Shown: piece by piece, positions 49,200 through 57,712 of the stretch
Numbering within the stretch: position 1 is the stretch's first letter
Layout: each line of letters begins with the position of its first letter
Source: Cellulomonas humilata
GTDB lineage: Bacteria > Actinomycetota > Actinomycetes > Actinomycetales > Cellulomonadaceae
DNA length: 64,000 bases
NCBI RefSeq assembly: GCF_013359775.1
Contig: NZ_JABMCI010000067.1
Coordinates: forward strand, 1-64,000
Reading direction: 5' to 3'
Translations under genes and position numbers: made by a program
Notes under the pieces: generated by a model
What the model saw: only the letters and a program-made list of their open reading frames with translations
The model's database searches: none
What the model was told of the DNA's origin: nothing

Positions 49200-49775
49200 C
49201 TACCGGCCGTTCTGCTCGTACGCCGCGCGCAGCAACGGCAGGAGGCCCTCGACCTGGGAGACGTGCGTGACGCCGACCTTGTGGGTGGCGGACCCGGGCG
49301 CCTTCGCCGGCACGAGGTCGGGGTGGGACGGCGGGTCGACGAACCGCAGCCCGACGTACACCCGCGTGGCCGTGGTCGCGGCGACGGCGGCGAACTGGCG
49401 CGCGCGGACGAACGGGACGTAGGTCGACCGGCCCTCCCGGCGCACGTCCTCGCCGAGCCCCAGGAGTGCCGCCTCCAGCGCGTCGTACACGGGCCGCAGC
49501 CCAGCGGTGCGGCCGGCGTACTGGCGGTCGACGTAGCCGTCGACGTCCGGGCGCACCCAGCCGGCCCGCTCGGCGACCTCGAACGCGATCGTCCACCGGC
49601 TGTTCTGCGGGACGCCGTGCACGTCCTTGAGCCAGCGCCGCACCGCGTTCTGGTCCAGCGGGTCGACGCCGCTGGTGTCGTGCACCAACGTCGCCCACGC
49701 GTCGAGCGTCCGGCCGGTCCGGTCGGCCATGCTCGCGGTCACCGCTGCCCGCATGTCGTCGGGGCTCGTCGCCAT
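49200..49775 (-). CDS. DUF4287/DUF5655 domain protein
   Basis: About 191 residues. N-terminal DUF4287-like part: DMRAAVTASMADRTGRTLDAWATLV, DQNAVRRWLKDVHGVPQNSRWTIAFEVAERAGW. C-terminal DUF5655-like part: GLRPVYDALEAALLGLGEDVRREGRSTYVPFVRARQFAAVAATTATRVYVGLRF. Function unknown. ATG 49775 is seven bases after TACGCT (49788-49783), leaderless-type. It is divergent from gatC, whose start is 46 bp away. Longer upstream frames overlap gatC and are rejected. Confidence 0.82.
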   Translation of the reverse strand: MATSPDDMRAAVTASMADRTGRTLDAWATLVHDTSGVDPLDQNAVRRWLKDVHGVPQNSRWTIAFEVAERAGWVRPDVDGYVDRQYAGRTAGLRPVYDALEAALLGLGEDVRREGRSTYVPFVRARQFAAVAATTATRVYVGLRFVDPPSHPDLVPAKAPGSATHKVGVTHVSQVEGLLPLLRAAYEQNGR

Positions 49776-49821
49776 GCTGCCCAGCGTAGGCAGCCGGTCC
49801 CCACCGTCTAGACTCCGACCC

Positions 49822-50121
49822 ATGTCCACCCTCTCTCGCGACGAGGTCGCGCGCGTGGCGGGCCTGGCACGGATCGACCTCACACCGACGGAGCTCGACC
49901 GCCTCGCGGGCGAACTCGACGTCATCGTCGAGTCGGTCGCCCGCGTGAGCGAGATCGCCACGCCCGACGTGCCGGCCACCAGCCACCCCCTGCCGCTGAC
50001 CAACGTGTTCCGCCCCGACGTGCCCGTGGAGCCGCTCGACCGCGCCCTCGTGCTCGCCGCCGCCCCGGAGCACATCGACGGCAAGTTCGCGGTCCCGCAG
50101 ATCCTGGGGGAGGACGCATGA
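49822..50121 (+). CDS. gatC: Asp/Glu-tRNA(Asn/Gln) amidotransferase subunit C
   Basis: Small stabilising subunit of GatCAB, about 99 residues: [39 protein letters not shown], then [12 protein letters not shown] and the conserved C-terminus [16 protein letters not shown] 49822 follows TAGACT (49809-49814) by seven bases, so leaderless. The stop overlaps gatA (ATGA). Confidence 0.95.
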   Translation: MSTLSRDEVARVAGLARIDLTPTELDRLAGELDVIVESVARVSEIATPDVPATSHPLPLTNVFRPDVPVEPLDRALVLAAAPEHIDGKFAVPQILGEDA

Positions 50122-51650
50122 GCGGCGGGACCGAGCTGACTCGGCTGTCTGCCGCCGCGCTCGCGGACAAGCTCACGGCCAAGGAGGTGTCCAGTGTCGA
50201 GGTGACGCAGGCGCACCTCGACCGGATCGCCGACGTGGACCACGCGATCCACGCGTTCCTCCAGGTCAGCGGCGACGCCGCGCTCGCCGCCGCCGCGGAC
50301 GTCGACGCCCGTCGCGCTGCCGGTGAGGAGCTGCACGCGCTCGCGGGCGTGCCGATCGCGGTCAAGGACGTCGTCGTCACCAAGGGCCTGGAGACGACCG
50401 CCGGCTCGAAGATCCTGAAGGGCTGGATCCCGCCGTACGACGCGACGCTCGTCGAGAGGCTCAAGGCCGCGGGCCTGCCGATCCTGGGCAAGACCAACAT
50501 GGACGAGTTCGCCATGGGGTCGTCCACGGAGCACTCCGCCTACGGCAACACGCACAACCCGTGGGACCTCGACCGCATCCCCGGCGGCTCCGGTGGCGGG
50601 TCCGCCGCGGCGGTCGCCGCCTACGAGGCGCCCCTGGCGATCGGCACGGACACGGGCGGCTCGATCCGTCAGCCCGCGGCCGTCACCGGCACGGTCGGCG
50701 TCAAGCCCACGTACGGCGGGGTGTCCCGCTACGGGCTCATCGCGCTGGCGTCGTCGCTGGACCAGGCCGGTCCCGTCACGCGCACGGTGCTCGACTCCGC
50801 GCTGCTGCACGAGCTCATCGGCGGCCACGACCCGCGCGACTCGACGTCCATCGACGAGCCGCTGCCGGCGCTCGTCGCCGCGGCCCGTCAGGGTGCGAAC
50901 GGCGACCTGTCGGGCGTGCGCGTCGGCGTCATCCGCGAGCTCCAGGGCGAGGGCTACCAGCCCGGCGTGCTCGCGCGGTTCGAGGAGTCGCTCGAGCTGC
51001 TGCGGGGGGCCGGCGCCGAGATCGTCGAGGTCTCCTGCCCGCACTTCACCTACGCGCTCGCGGCCTACTACCTGATCCTCCCCGCGGAGGCGTCGAGCAA
51101 CCTGGCCAAGTTCGACGGCATGCGCTTCGGCCTGCGCGTCGTGCCCGAGGACAACCCGACGGCCGAGCGCGTCATGTCCGCCACCCGCGGGCAGGGCTTC
51201 GGCGACGAGGTCAAGCGCCGGATCATCCTGGGCACCTACGCCCTGTCGGCGGGCTACTACGACGCCTACTACGGCTCGGCGCAGAAGGTCCGCACGCTCA
51301 TCCAGCGCGACTTCACCGCGGCGTTCGAGACGGCGGACGTGCTGGTGTCCCCGACGGCGCCGACCACGGCGTTCAAGCTGGGCGAGAAGCTGGACGACCC
51401 GCTGGCCATGTACCTGAACGACGTCGCGACCATCCCGGCCAACCTCGCGGGTGTGCCGGGCCTGTCGCTGCCGAGCGGGCTGTCCGACGACGGCCTGCCG
51501 GTCGGGTTCCAGGTGCTGGCCCCGGCCAAGGCCGACGACCGGCTGTACCGCGTGGGTGCCGCGCTCGAGGCGCTGCTGGAGAACGAGTGGGGCGGGCCGC
51601 TGCTGCTCAAGGCTCCTGAACTCGCAACAGAACTGGAGGCCGGAAAATGA
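50118..51650 (+). CDS. gatA: Asp/Glu-tRNA(Asn/Gln) amidotransferase subunit A
   Basis: Glutamine amidohydrolase subunit of GatCAB (EC 6.3.5.6/6.3.5.7), about 510 residues. Amidase-signature family: catalytic Lys in [58 protein letters not shown] and the Ser-cisSer-nucleophile region [27 protein letters not shown] 50118 overlaps the gatC stop and the end overlaps gatB, so the three subunits are co-translated. Confidence 0.97.
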   Translation: MSGGTELTRLSAAALADKLTAKEVSSVEVTQAHLDRIADVDHAIHAFLQVSGDAALAAAADVDARRAAGEELHALAGVPIAVKDVVVTKGLETTAGSKILKGWIPPYDATLVERLKAAGLPILGKTNMDEFAMGSSTEHSAYGNTHNPWDLDRIPGGSGGGSAAAVAAYEAPLAIGTDTGGSIRQPAAVTGTVGVKPTYGGVSRYGLIALASSLDQAGPVTRTVLDSALLHELIGGHDPRDSTSIDEPLPALVAAARQGANGDLSGVRVGVIRELQGEGYQPGVLARFEESLELLRGAGAEIVEVSCPHFTYALAAYYLILPAEASSNLAKFDGMRFGLRVVPEDNPTAERVMSATRGQGFGDEVKRRIILGTYALSAGYYDAYYGSAQKVRTLIQRDFTAAFETADVLVSPTAPTTAFKLGEKLDDPLAMYLNDVATIPANLAGVPGLSLPSGLSDDGLPVGFQVLAPAKADDRLYRVGAALEALLENEWGGPLLLKAPELATELEAGK

Positions 51651-53143
51651 GCACCCTGGTCGACTACGACGACGCCGTCGAGCGCTACGACACCGTCATC
51701 GGCATCGAGGTGCACGTCGAGCTGGGCACCAGGACCAAGATGTTCGACGGGGCACCGGCCGGGTTCGGCGAGGAGCCGAACACCTCGATCACGCCGGTCT
51801 CGCTCGGCCTCCCGGGATCGCTGCCCGTGGTCAACGGGCTCGCGGTCGAGTACGCGATCCGCATCGGCCTGGCGCTGAACTGCTCGATCGCGCAGACCTG
51901 CCGGTTCGCCCGGAAGAACTACTTCTACCCGGACGTGCCCAAGAACTTCCAGACCTCGCAGTACGACGAGCCCATCGCGTACGAGGGCTGGGTCGACGTC
52001 GAGCTCGACGACGGCAGCATCTTCCGCGTCGAGATCGAGCGCGCGCACATGGAGGAGGACGCCGGCAAGAACACGCACATCGGCGGCTCCGACGGACGCA
52101 TCCACGGCGCCGAGTACTCGCTGGTGGACTACAACCGCGCGGGCATCCCGCTGGTCGAGATCGTCACCAAGCCGATCACCGGTGCCGGCGCCCGGGCGCC
52201 CGAGGTGGCACGTGCGTACGTGCAGACCCTGCGGGACCTGTTCCGTGCGCTGGAGGTCTCCGAGGCCCGCATGGAGCGCGGCAACGTGCGCGCGGACGTC
52301 AACGTCTCGATCCGCCCGACGCCCGGGTCGCCCCTGGGCACCCGCACCGAGACCAAGAACGTGAACTCGTTCCGGTCGGTGGAGCGGGCCGTGCGGTACG
52401 AGGTCAGCCGGCAGGCGGGCGTGCTCGACGACGGTGTGGCGATCATCCAGGAGACGCGCCACTGGCACGAGGACACCGGGACCACCGCGTCCGGCCGCGT
52501 GAAGTCGGACGCCGAGGACTACCGGTACTTCCCGGAGCCCGACCTCGTCCCGATCGCCCCGGACCGCGCGTGGATCGAGGAGATCCGCGCACGCCTGCCC
52601 GAGCTGCCGGCCGCGCGACGCAGGAGGCTGCAGGGGGAGTGGCAGTACGCCGACGCCGAGATGCGCGACGTGGTCAACGCCGGCGCCGTCGAGCTCATCG
52701 AGACCACGATCGCCGCGGGGGCCAGCCCGGCCGCCGCGCGCAAGTGGTGGATGGGCGAGCTGGCGCGCACTGCCAAGCAGCAGGAGGTCGAGCTGGCCGA
52801 CCTGCCCGTGACGCCCACCCAGGTCGGGCAGCTCCAGAAGCTGGTCGACGACGGCCGGATCAACGACAAGCTGGCCCGCCAGGTGCTCGAGGGCGTGCTC
52901 GCGGGCGAGGGTGACCCGGAGACGGTGCTCGTCGCGCGCGGCCTGGAGGTCGTGTCCGACGACGGCCCGCTGCTCGAGGCCATCGACGCGGCGCTCGCCG
53001 CGCAGCCGGACATCGCGGAGAAGATCCGCTCGGGCAACCTCGGGCCGGTCGGCGCGATCATCGGTGCGGTCATGAAGGCGACGCGCGGGCAGGCCGACGC
53101 CGGCCGCGTCCGCGAGCTGCTGCTGGAGCGCATCGCGCAGTGA
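51647..53143 (+). CDS. gatB: Asp/Glu-tRNA(Asn/Gln) amidotransferase subunit B
   Basis: Kinase and tRNA-binding subunit of GatCAB, about 498 residues: [102 protein letters not shown] and a C-terminal YqeY-like tail. It phosphorylates misacylated Asp/Glu-tRNA before amidation. Last gene of the operon, with a terminator eight bases past the stop. Confidence 0.97.
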   Translation: MSTLVDYDDAVERYDTVIGIEVHVELGTRTKMFDGAPAGFGEEPNTSITPVSLGLPGSLPVVNGLAVEYAIRIGLALNCSIAQTCRFARKNYFYPDVPKNFQTSQYDEPIAYEGWVDVELDDGSIFRVEIERAHMEEDAGKNTHIGGSDGRIHGAEYSLVDYNRAGIPLVEIVTKPITGAGARAPEVARAYVQTLRDLFRALEVSEARMERGNVRADVNVSIRPTPGSPLGTRTETKNVNSFRSVERAVRYEVSRQAGVLDDGVAIIQETRHWHEDTGTTASGRVKSDAEDYRYFPEPDLVPIAPDRAWIEEIRARLPELPAARRRRLQGEWQYADAEMRDVVNAGAVELIETTIAAGASPAAARKWWMGELARTAKQQEVELADLPVTPTQVGQLQKLVDDGRINDKLARQVLEGVLAGEGDPETVLVARGLEVVSDDGPLLEAIDAALAAQPDIAEKIRSGNLGPVGAIIGAVMKATRGQADAGRVRELLLERIAQ

Positions 53144-53150
53144 CGGCACT

Positions 53151-53182
53151 GGTCAGCGCCCCGCTGCGGCGGGGCGCTGACC
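53151..53182 (+). terminator. gatCAB operon terminator
   Basis: A perfect 14-bp GC-rich stem (53151-53164 with 53169-53182) with a TGCG loop starts eight bases after the gatB stop. No long T-run follows, as often in high-GC actinobacteria. Confidence 0.85.
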
Positions 53183-53265
53183 GTGCGGCGTGATCCGCCG
53201 GTAACGTCCCCGCCATACCCGGGCCGTAGCGTTCGCCGCTGGTGAGCAGGGACGAGGAGGCAGCG

Positions 53266-53811
53266 ATGGAGAAGCCCACGCTCCAGGGCGAGATGATCGT
53301 GCTCCGACCGATCCGGGCGGATGACGCGGACGCGGTCTGGGAGTCGGTGAGCGACCCCGACGGGCGGCGACTGACCGGCACGACCGCGGTGTTCACCCGG
53401 CCCGAGATCGATGCCTGGTGCGAGGCGATCGCCTCCGCCGAGGGACGGATCGACCTGGCGGTCACCGTGAACGGGTCCGACGAGTACCTCGGCGAGATCG
53501 TGCTCAACGACATCGACGACGTCGTCGGGTCCGCCAACCTCCGGCTCGCGATGCGTCCGGGCTACCGCGGCCGCGGGTACGGCACCGAGGCGATCCAGCT
53601 GATGCTCGGGCTCGCGTTCGACGGCCTGGGCCTGCACCGGGTGGAGCTCGACGTGCTGAGCATCAACGCGCGCGCCAAGTCCCTGTACGAGAACCTCGGG
53701 TTCCGCATCGAGGGGCGTAAGCGGGACGCGTACCGCGACGGCGAGGGCTGGTGCGACGGGATCCTCATGGGGCTGCTCGAGGACGAGTTCCGGGCGAGCC
53801 AGATCCCTTAG
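53266..53811 (+). CDS. GNAT acetyltransferase, RimJ/RimL type
   Basis: About 181 residues: LQGEMIVLRPIRADDADAVWES at the start, YLGEIVLNDIDDVVGSANLRLAM, acetyl-CoA motif RPGYRGRGYGTEAIQLMLGLAFDGLGLHRVELDVLSINARAKSLYENLGFRIEGRKRDAY. This is the pattern of RimJ/L-like or SpeG-like enzymes; the substrate is unknown. ATG 53266 has GAGGAGG six bases before it, so the upstream GTG at 53242 is rejected. The stop overlaps the convergent TetR gene by four bases. Confidence 0.88.
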   Translation: MEKPTLQGEMIVLRPIRADDADAVWESVSDPDGRRLTGTTAVFTRPEIDAWCEAIASAEGRIDLAVTVNGSDEYLGEIVLNDIDDVVGSANLRLAMRPGYRGRGYGTEAIQLMLGLAFDGLGLHRVELDVLSINARAKSLYENLGFRIEGRKRDAYRDGEGWCDGILMGLLEDEFRASQIP

Positions 53812-54401
53812 CGGGGCAGGTACTTCTCGACGGAGGCCAGGTAGGCGTCCGGGTCGAAGTCGGGGAGCACCGACCACTGCAGGACATAGCCCTGCACGGC
53901 CGAGATCAGCAGAGGGACCTGCTCGGCGGCGAGGATGTCTGCCTCCTCGACCGCCACGCCGTACGTGCGCTGGTGCCAGACCGAGACGTAGGCGGTGAGC
54001 GCGCCGCGCAGCTGCAGGATGACGTCGAGGACGAGCGCGCGCAGCTCGGGCTCGGTGACGGCCTCGCCCCACAGCTGCAGGAGGACCGAGGGGTCTCCGA
54101 CCTCGCGCCGCATGCCGGTGATGAGGGTGCGCGGCACGGTCGGCGGGGCAGCGAGCGGGTCCTGGTCCGCCAGGTTCCGCAGGTCGACGATCCTCGACCC
54201 GACGACTCTCGTGGCGACGTCGACGACGATGGCGGCCTTGCTCGGGTAGTGGCCGTAGATCGCGCCGGCGGACAGCCCGGACTCCGCGATGATCTCCGCC
54301 ATCGACGTGGCCTGGAACCCCTTGCGACGGAACGCGCGAAGCGCGGCCTCGGCGATCTCGTCCCGCCGGGCGACGCGGTACTCCTCGGTGACCTTGGGCA
54401 C
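53808..54401 (-). CDS. TetR-family transcriptional regulator
   Basis: About 197 residues. N-terminal HTH: RDEIAEAALRAFRRKGFQATSMAEIIAESGLSAGAIYGHYPSKAAIVVDVA (about 12-62), followed by the variable ligand-binding helices with LITGMRREVGDPSVLLQLWGEAVTEP. GTG 54401 is five bases after TATGCT; with TTGTCA (-35) this forms a promoter that holds an operator-like repeat in its 18-bp spacer. It most likely represses itself and the divergent membrane protein gene at 54503. Confidence 0.9.
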   Translation of the reverse strand: MPKVTEEYRVARRDEIAEAALRAFRRKGFQATSMAEIIAESGLSAGAIYGHYPSKAAIVVDVATRVVGSRIVDLRNLADQDPLAAPPTVPRTLITGMRREVGDPSVLLQLWGEAVTEPELRALVLDVILQLRGALTAYVSVWHQRTYGVAVEEADILAAEQVPLLISAVQGYVLQWSVLPDFDPDAYLASVEKYLPR

Positions 54402-54414
54402 GGTGCAGCATAAA

Positions 54415-54428
54415 AACGAATGATCGTT
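54415..54428. promoter_or_regulatory. TetR operator candidate 1 (in tetR promoter spacer)
   Basis: Inverted repeat AACGA-N4-TCGTT at 54415-54428. It lies between the -35 (TTGTCA, 54436-54431) and the -10 (TATGCT, 54412-54407) of the minus-strand tetR promoter, and beside a plus-strand TTGACA at 54430-54435. Its sequence is shared with the repeat at 54470-54483. Confidence 0.65.
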
Positions 54429-54469
54429 CTTGACAAGCGTGACACGGGAGGACGACGATTCTCTAGAAG

Positions 54470-54483
54470 AACGAACGTTCGCT
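54470..54483. promoter_or_regulatory. TetR operator candidate 2 (upstream of membrane protein)
   Basis: AACGAACGTTCGCT, containing the perfect 10-bp palindrome CGAACGTTCG at 54472-54481. Together with the site at 54415 it gives the consensus AACGAAYGWTCGYT. It sits just upstream of the RBS region of the gene at 54503, so binding there would block that transcript. Confidence 0.65.
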
Positions 54484-54502
54484 TTAGACGAGAGGACCTG
54501 TC

Positions 54503-55507
54503 ATGCACACGCAGCCGCACACCCCGTGGCGACGCCTGCTCGGCCTCGGCGCCGGCCTCGCTGCCGTCCTGACCGTGCTGGCGCTCGCCTTCCTGTGGCC
54601 GGCGGTCACGTCCGAGCCGCGGGACCTCCCGGTCGCCGTCGCCGGACCGCCCGCCGCCGTCGATCCGTTCGCCACGGCGCTCCAGGAGCGGGCGCCCGGC
54701 GCGTTCGACGTCGTGGCCGCGCAAGACCGAAGCGCCGCCGTCGACCTGATCGAGACGCGCGAGGCGTACGGCGCGGTCGTGCTCGGCGCGCAGCCGGAGA
54801 TCCTCACCGCGTCGGGGGGCAGCCCGCTCGTCGCGCAGCAGCTCGCCGCCCTGGCGCCGGCCCTGCAGGCGCAGGTGGGGGCACCCGTCCGGGTGACCGA
54901 CATCGCGCCCTTCGTCGAGGGCGACCCTCGCGGTGCCGTCCTCGGCGCGGTCACGTTCCCGCTGGTCATCGGCGGGATGATCGGCGGCATCGCGATCTCG
55001 CTCACCGTCGTCGGCGTGTGGCGCCGGATCACCGCGGTCGTCGGCTACTCGGTGCTCGGGGGGCTCGCGGTCGCGGGCGTCCTGCAGGGCTGGTTCGGTG
55101 CGCTGGCCGGCTCCTACGCTGTGAATGCGGGCATCGTCGCGCTCGCGATCCTGGCGGTCGCCGGGGTGATCGTCGGGTGCGTGTCGGTGGTCGGCCGCGC
55201 GGGGATCGCGATCGGGCCGGTGCTCTTCCTGCTCGTCGCCAACCCGATCGCGTCGGCGGCCCAGCCGTGGCAGATGCTGCCGACGCCGTGGGGTGCGATC
55301 GGCCAGTGGATGCCCCCGGGGGCCGCGGCAGCGCTGCTGCGCGACGAGTCGTACTTCCCGCACGCCGACACCACGCAGCTCTGGGTCGCGCTCGCATCGT
55401 GGGCGGTGCTCGGCCTGCTGCTCGCGACCGTGGGCCACTTCCGCGACGCGGGAGCGGCGACTGCCGCCGCGGTCGAGGAGGCCACCCCGGAGCTCGTGAC
55501 CGTCTAG
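54503..55507 (+). CDS. Multi-pass membrane protein, YhgE/ABC-2 permease-like
   Basis: About 334 residues. An N-terminal membrane helix (about 12-34) is followed by an extracytoplasmic domain of about 120 residues (DLPVAVAGPPAAVDPFATALQER, VVLGAQPEILTASGGSPLVAQQL), then a PFVEGDPRGAVLGAVTFPLVIGGMIGG segment leading into five or six helices. This is the layout of YhgE/Pip and ABC-2-type export permeases. No ATPase is linked. The divergent TetR gene suggests inducible export or tolerance of a toxic compound. ATG 54503 follows GAGAGGA. Confidence 0.78.
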   Translation: MHTQPHTPWRRLLGLGAGLAAVLTVLALAFLWPAVTSEPRDLPVAVAGPPAAVDPFATALQERAPGAFDVVAAQDRSAAVDLIETREAYGAVVLGAQPEILTASGGSPLVAQQLAALAPALQAQVGAPVRVTDIAPFVEGDPRGAVLGAVTFPLVIGGMIGGIAISLTVVGVWRRITAVVGYSVLGGLAVAGVLQGWFGALAGSYAVNAGIVALAILAVAGVIVGCVSVVGRAGIAIGPVLFLLVANPIASAAQPWQMLPTPWGAIGQWMPPGAAAALLRDESYFPHADTTQLWVALASWAVLGLLLATVGHFRDAGAATAAAVEEATPELVTV

Positions 55508-56847
55508 GCGTCGCGCCCGCGGTGGAAGTCGTCGAGGGCCACCTTGCGCTCCACCGCGTGGTCCACGATCGGGGCCGGGTAGTCCTCGGGTGCCTCGAGC
55601 CCCAGCCTCCACGGCTGGTGCACGGCGCGCCCGGGGATCCCGCGAAGCTCCGGCACCCACTCGCGCACGTAGGCGCCGTCGGGGTCGAACCGCTCGCCCT
55701 GCGTCACCGGGTTGAACACCCGGAAGTACGGCGCGGCGTCCCGGCCGGTGCCGGCCACCCACTGCCAGTTGAGCTGGTTCTGCGGCACGTCACCGTCCAC
55801 GAGCCAGTCCATGAAGTGCTGGGCGCCCCGCTGCCAGCGCACGTGCAGGTCCTTGACCAGGAACGATGCCACCACCATGCGGACCCGGTTGTGCATCCAG
55901 CCGAGCGCGCGCAGCTGGCGCATGCCGGCGTCGACGAACGGGTAACCGGTCCGGCCCTCGGCCCACGCGGCGAACGACGCGTCACCGTCGTCCCACGAGT
56001 CCTCCGGGACCACGGCCCGCAGTGACCGACGCGCGGCACAGGGGTGGTGCCAGAGCACGTCGGCATGGAACTCGCGCCAGGCCAGCTCGGACCGGAACGT
56101 CGCCGTGTCGAACGGCGCCTGCGTCAGGTCCGCCAGGAGCGTCCGCGGGTGCAGCTCGCCGTACTTGAGCGGGATCGAGAGCATCGACGTGCCGTCCAGG
56201 TCGGGCCGGTTCCGCAGGGTGCCGTACTCGGCCAGACCGTCCTGCACGTAGGCCGCCCACCGGGCATGCGCGGCGCGCTCGCCCGCAGCGGGGAGGTCCA
56301 CGTCCGTGCCCGGCTCGTCCGGGACGCCGTCGGACGGGACGTCGGCCCACGGCACCCGCTGCGGTCGTCGAGCAGGGACGGACCAGCCGTGGTCCAGCCA
56401 CGCGCCGCGGAACGGGGTGAACACCTGGAACGGGGTGCCCGCCTGCGTGGTCAGCCGGCCGGGCGCAACCGCGTAGGGCGAGCCGGTACGGACCAGGGGG
56501 ACGTCGAGGGCGCGTTCCACCGCCTCGTCGCGACGCCGGCCGTACGGCTCGGTCGCCGCCGTGACGTGCACGCTCGGCGCCCCGACCTCGCGCGCGACCG
56601 CGGGGAGCACCGACGAGGCGGCGCCGTGCCGGACGACCAGCCGGCCGTCGAGCGCCTCGTCCAGCGCGCGCAGGCTGCGCGCGAGGTAGGCCAGGCGCGG
56701 CGCCCCCGCGGCGCGCCACAGGGCGGGGTCGACGACGAACAGGGGCACGACCTCGTCGTCGGCGACTCGGGCCTCCTCGACGGCGGCGAGCAGCGCGGGG
56801 TTGTCCGCGAGCCGCAGGTCGCGGCGGAACCAGTGGAGCGAGGGCAC
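55504..56847 (-). CDS. phr: Deoxyribodipyrimidine photolyase
   Basis: Light-driven repair of cyclobutane pyrimidine dimers (EC 4.1.99.3). About 447 residues: N-terminal antenna domain SLHWFRRDLRLADNPALLAAV, C-terminal FAD domain with TSMLSIPLKYGELHPRTLL, ELAWREFHADVLWHHP, GRTGYPFVDAGMRQLRALGWMHNRVRMVVASFLVKDL and WQWVAGTGRDAAPYFRVFNPVTQGERFDPDG, which includes the conserved Trp residues for electron transfer. GTG 56847 is six bases after TACCGT (leaderless-type). The stop overlaps the convergent membrane protein stop by four bases. Confidence 0.95.
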   Translation of the reverse strand: MPSLHWFRRDLRLADNPALLAAVEEARVADDEVVPLFVVDPALWRAAGAPRLAYLARSLRALDEALDGRLVVRHGAASSVLPAVAREVGAPSVHVTAATEPYGRRRDEAVERALDVPLVRTGSPYAVAPGRLTTQAGTPFQVFTPFRGAWLDHGWSVPARRPQRVPWADVPSDGVPDEPGTDVDLPAAGERAAHARWAAYVQDGLAEYGTLRNRPDLDGTSMLSIPLKYGELHPRTLLADLTQAPFDTATFRSELAWREFHADVLWHHPCAARRSLRAVVPEDSWDDGDASFAAWAEGRTGYPFVDAGMRQLRALGWMHNRVRMVVASFLVKDLHVRWQRGAQHFMDWLVDGDVPQNQLNWQWVAGTGRDAAPYFRVFNPVTQGERFDPDGAYVREWVPELRGIPGRAVHQPWRLGLEAPEDYPAPIVDHAVERKVALDDFHRGRDA

Positions 56848-56974
56848 CCGGCGACGGTAGCCGTGGGGCCGCCACCGCGCCGCCCGAGCGGCCGGGGTGG
56901 TGGACCGAGGGGCGCGAGGCCACGGGGGCGCGGGCGGTGCTGCAACGCTGAACGTCCGGTGGCAGGGTGGACGG

Positions 56975-57637
56975 ATGGCTGACACCACGCTCCTGCGTCA
57001 CTCCGACGTCACCGCCGCGGTCGACTCCCGGCACTGGCGTGTCCTCCTGCAGTCGCTGCGCGCCACCTTCGCGACGCCCGACTTCAGCACCGCCGCGGCC
57101 TTCGTCGCCCGGATCGCGGCAGCCGCGGACGCGGCGAACCACCACCCCGACGTGGTCCTGCGCTGGGGGCAGGTGACGGTGACCACCACGAGCCACGACG
57201 CCGGCGGGCTCACCCAGCGCGACATCGACCTCGCCGCCACCGTGAGCGCGCTGGCCGACGAGCTCGGGGTGACCGGCGACGTGCCGCGCAGCGAGATGCT
57301 GGAGATCGCCGTCGACGCGCTCGACATCGGCGCCGTGCGGCCGTTCTGGGCCGCCGTGATGGGCTACGACGTGACCGAGGCCGAGGACCTGGTGGACCCG
57401 GCGGGCATCGGACCGTCCATCTGGTTCCAGCAGATGGACTCGCCGCGGCCGCAGCGCAACCGGATCCACTTCGACGTCATCGTGGCGCACGACCAGGCGG
57501 AGGCACGCGTGGCTGCGGCGGTCGCGGCCGGCGGCCACCTGGTCAGCGACGAGCGGGCGCCGGCGTTCTGGGTCCTCGCCGACCGTGAGGGCAATGAGGT
57601 CTGCGTGTGCACCTGGCAGGCGCGCGGCAGGAGCTGA
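56975..57637 (+). CDS. Pterin-4a-carbinolamine dehydratase fused to VOC domain
   Basis: About 220 residues. Residues 1-100 resemble pterin-4a-carbinolamine dehydratase (PCD/DCoH): WRVLLQSLRATFATPDFSTAAAFVARIAAAADAANHHPDVVLRWGQVTVTTTSHDAGGLTQRDIDLA, with the catalytic NHHP motif. Residues about 108-220 are a glyoxalase/VOC-like half: MLEIAVDALDIGAVRPFWAAVMGY, RNRIHFDVIVAHDQAEARV and FWVLADREGNEVCVCTW. The fusion is known in actinobacteria. No phenylalanine hydroxylase is nearby, so the role is open. ATG 56975. Confidence 0.85.
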   Translation: MADTTLLRHSDVTAAVDSRHWRVLLQSLRATFATPDFSTAAAFVARIAAAADAANHHPDVVLRWGQVTVTTTSHDAGGLTQRDIDLAATVSALADELGVTGDVPRSEMLEIAVDALDIGAVRPFWAAVMGYDVTEAEDLVDPAGIGPSIWFQQMDSPRPQRNRIHFDVIVAHDQAEARVAAAVAAGGHLVSDERAPAFWVLADREGNEVCVCTWQARGRS

Positions 57638-57653
57638 GCGCGGGCAGGCCGAA

Positions 57654-57687
57654 GGCCCCGGATCGGAGTGGAGGTTGATCCGGGGCC
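57654..57687. terminator. Bidirectional terminator between convergent genes
   Basis: An 11-bp perfect stem (57654-57664 with 57677-57687) with a 12-base loop lies in the 75-bp gap between the PCD/VOC stop and the xylanase stop. It can act for both strands. Confidence 0.7.
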
Positions 57688-57712
57688 CTCGGCGGTCAGC
57701 AGGCGCGGGCCG

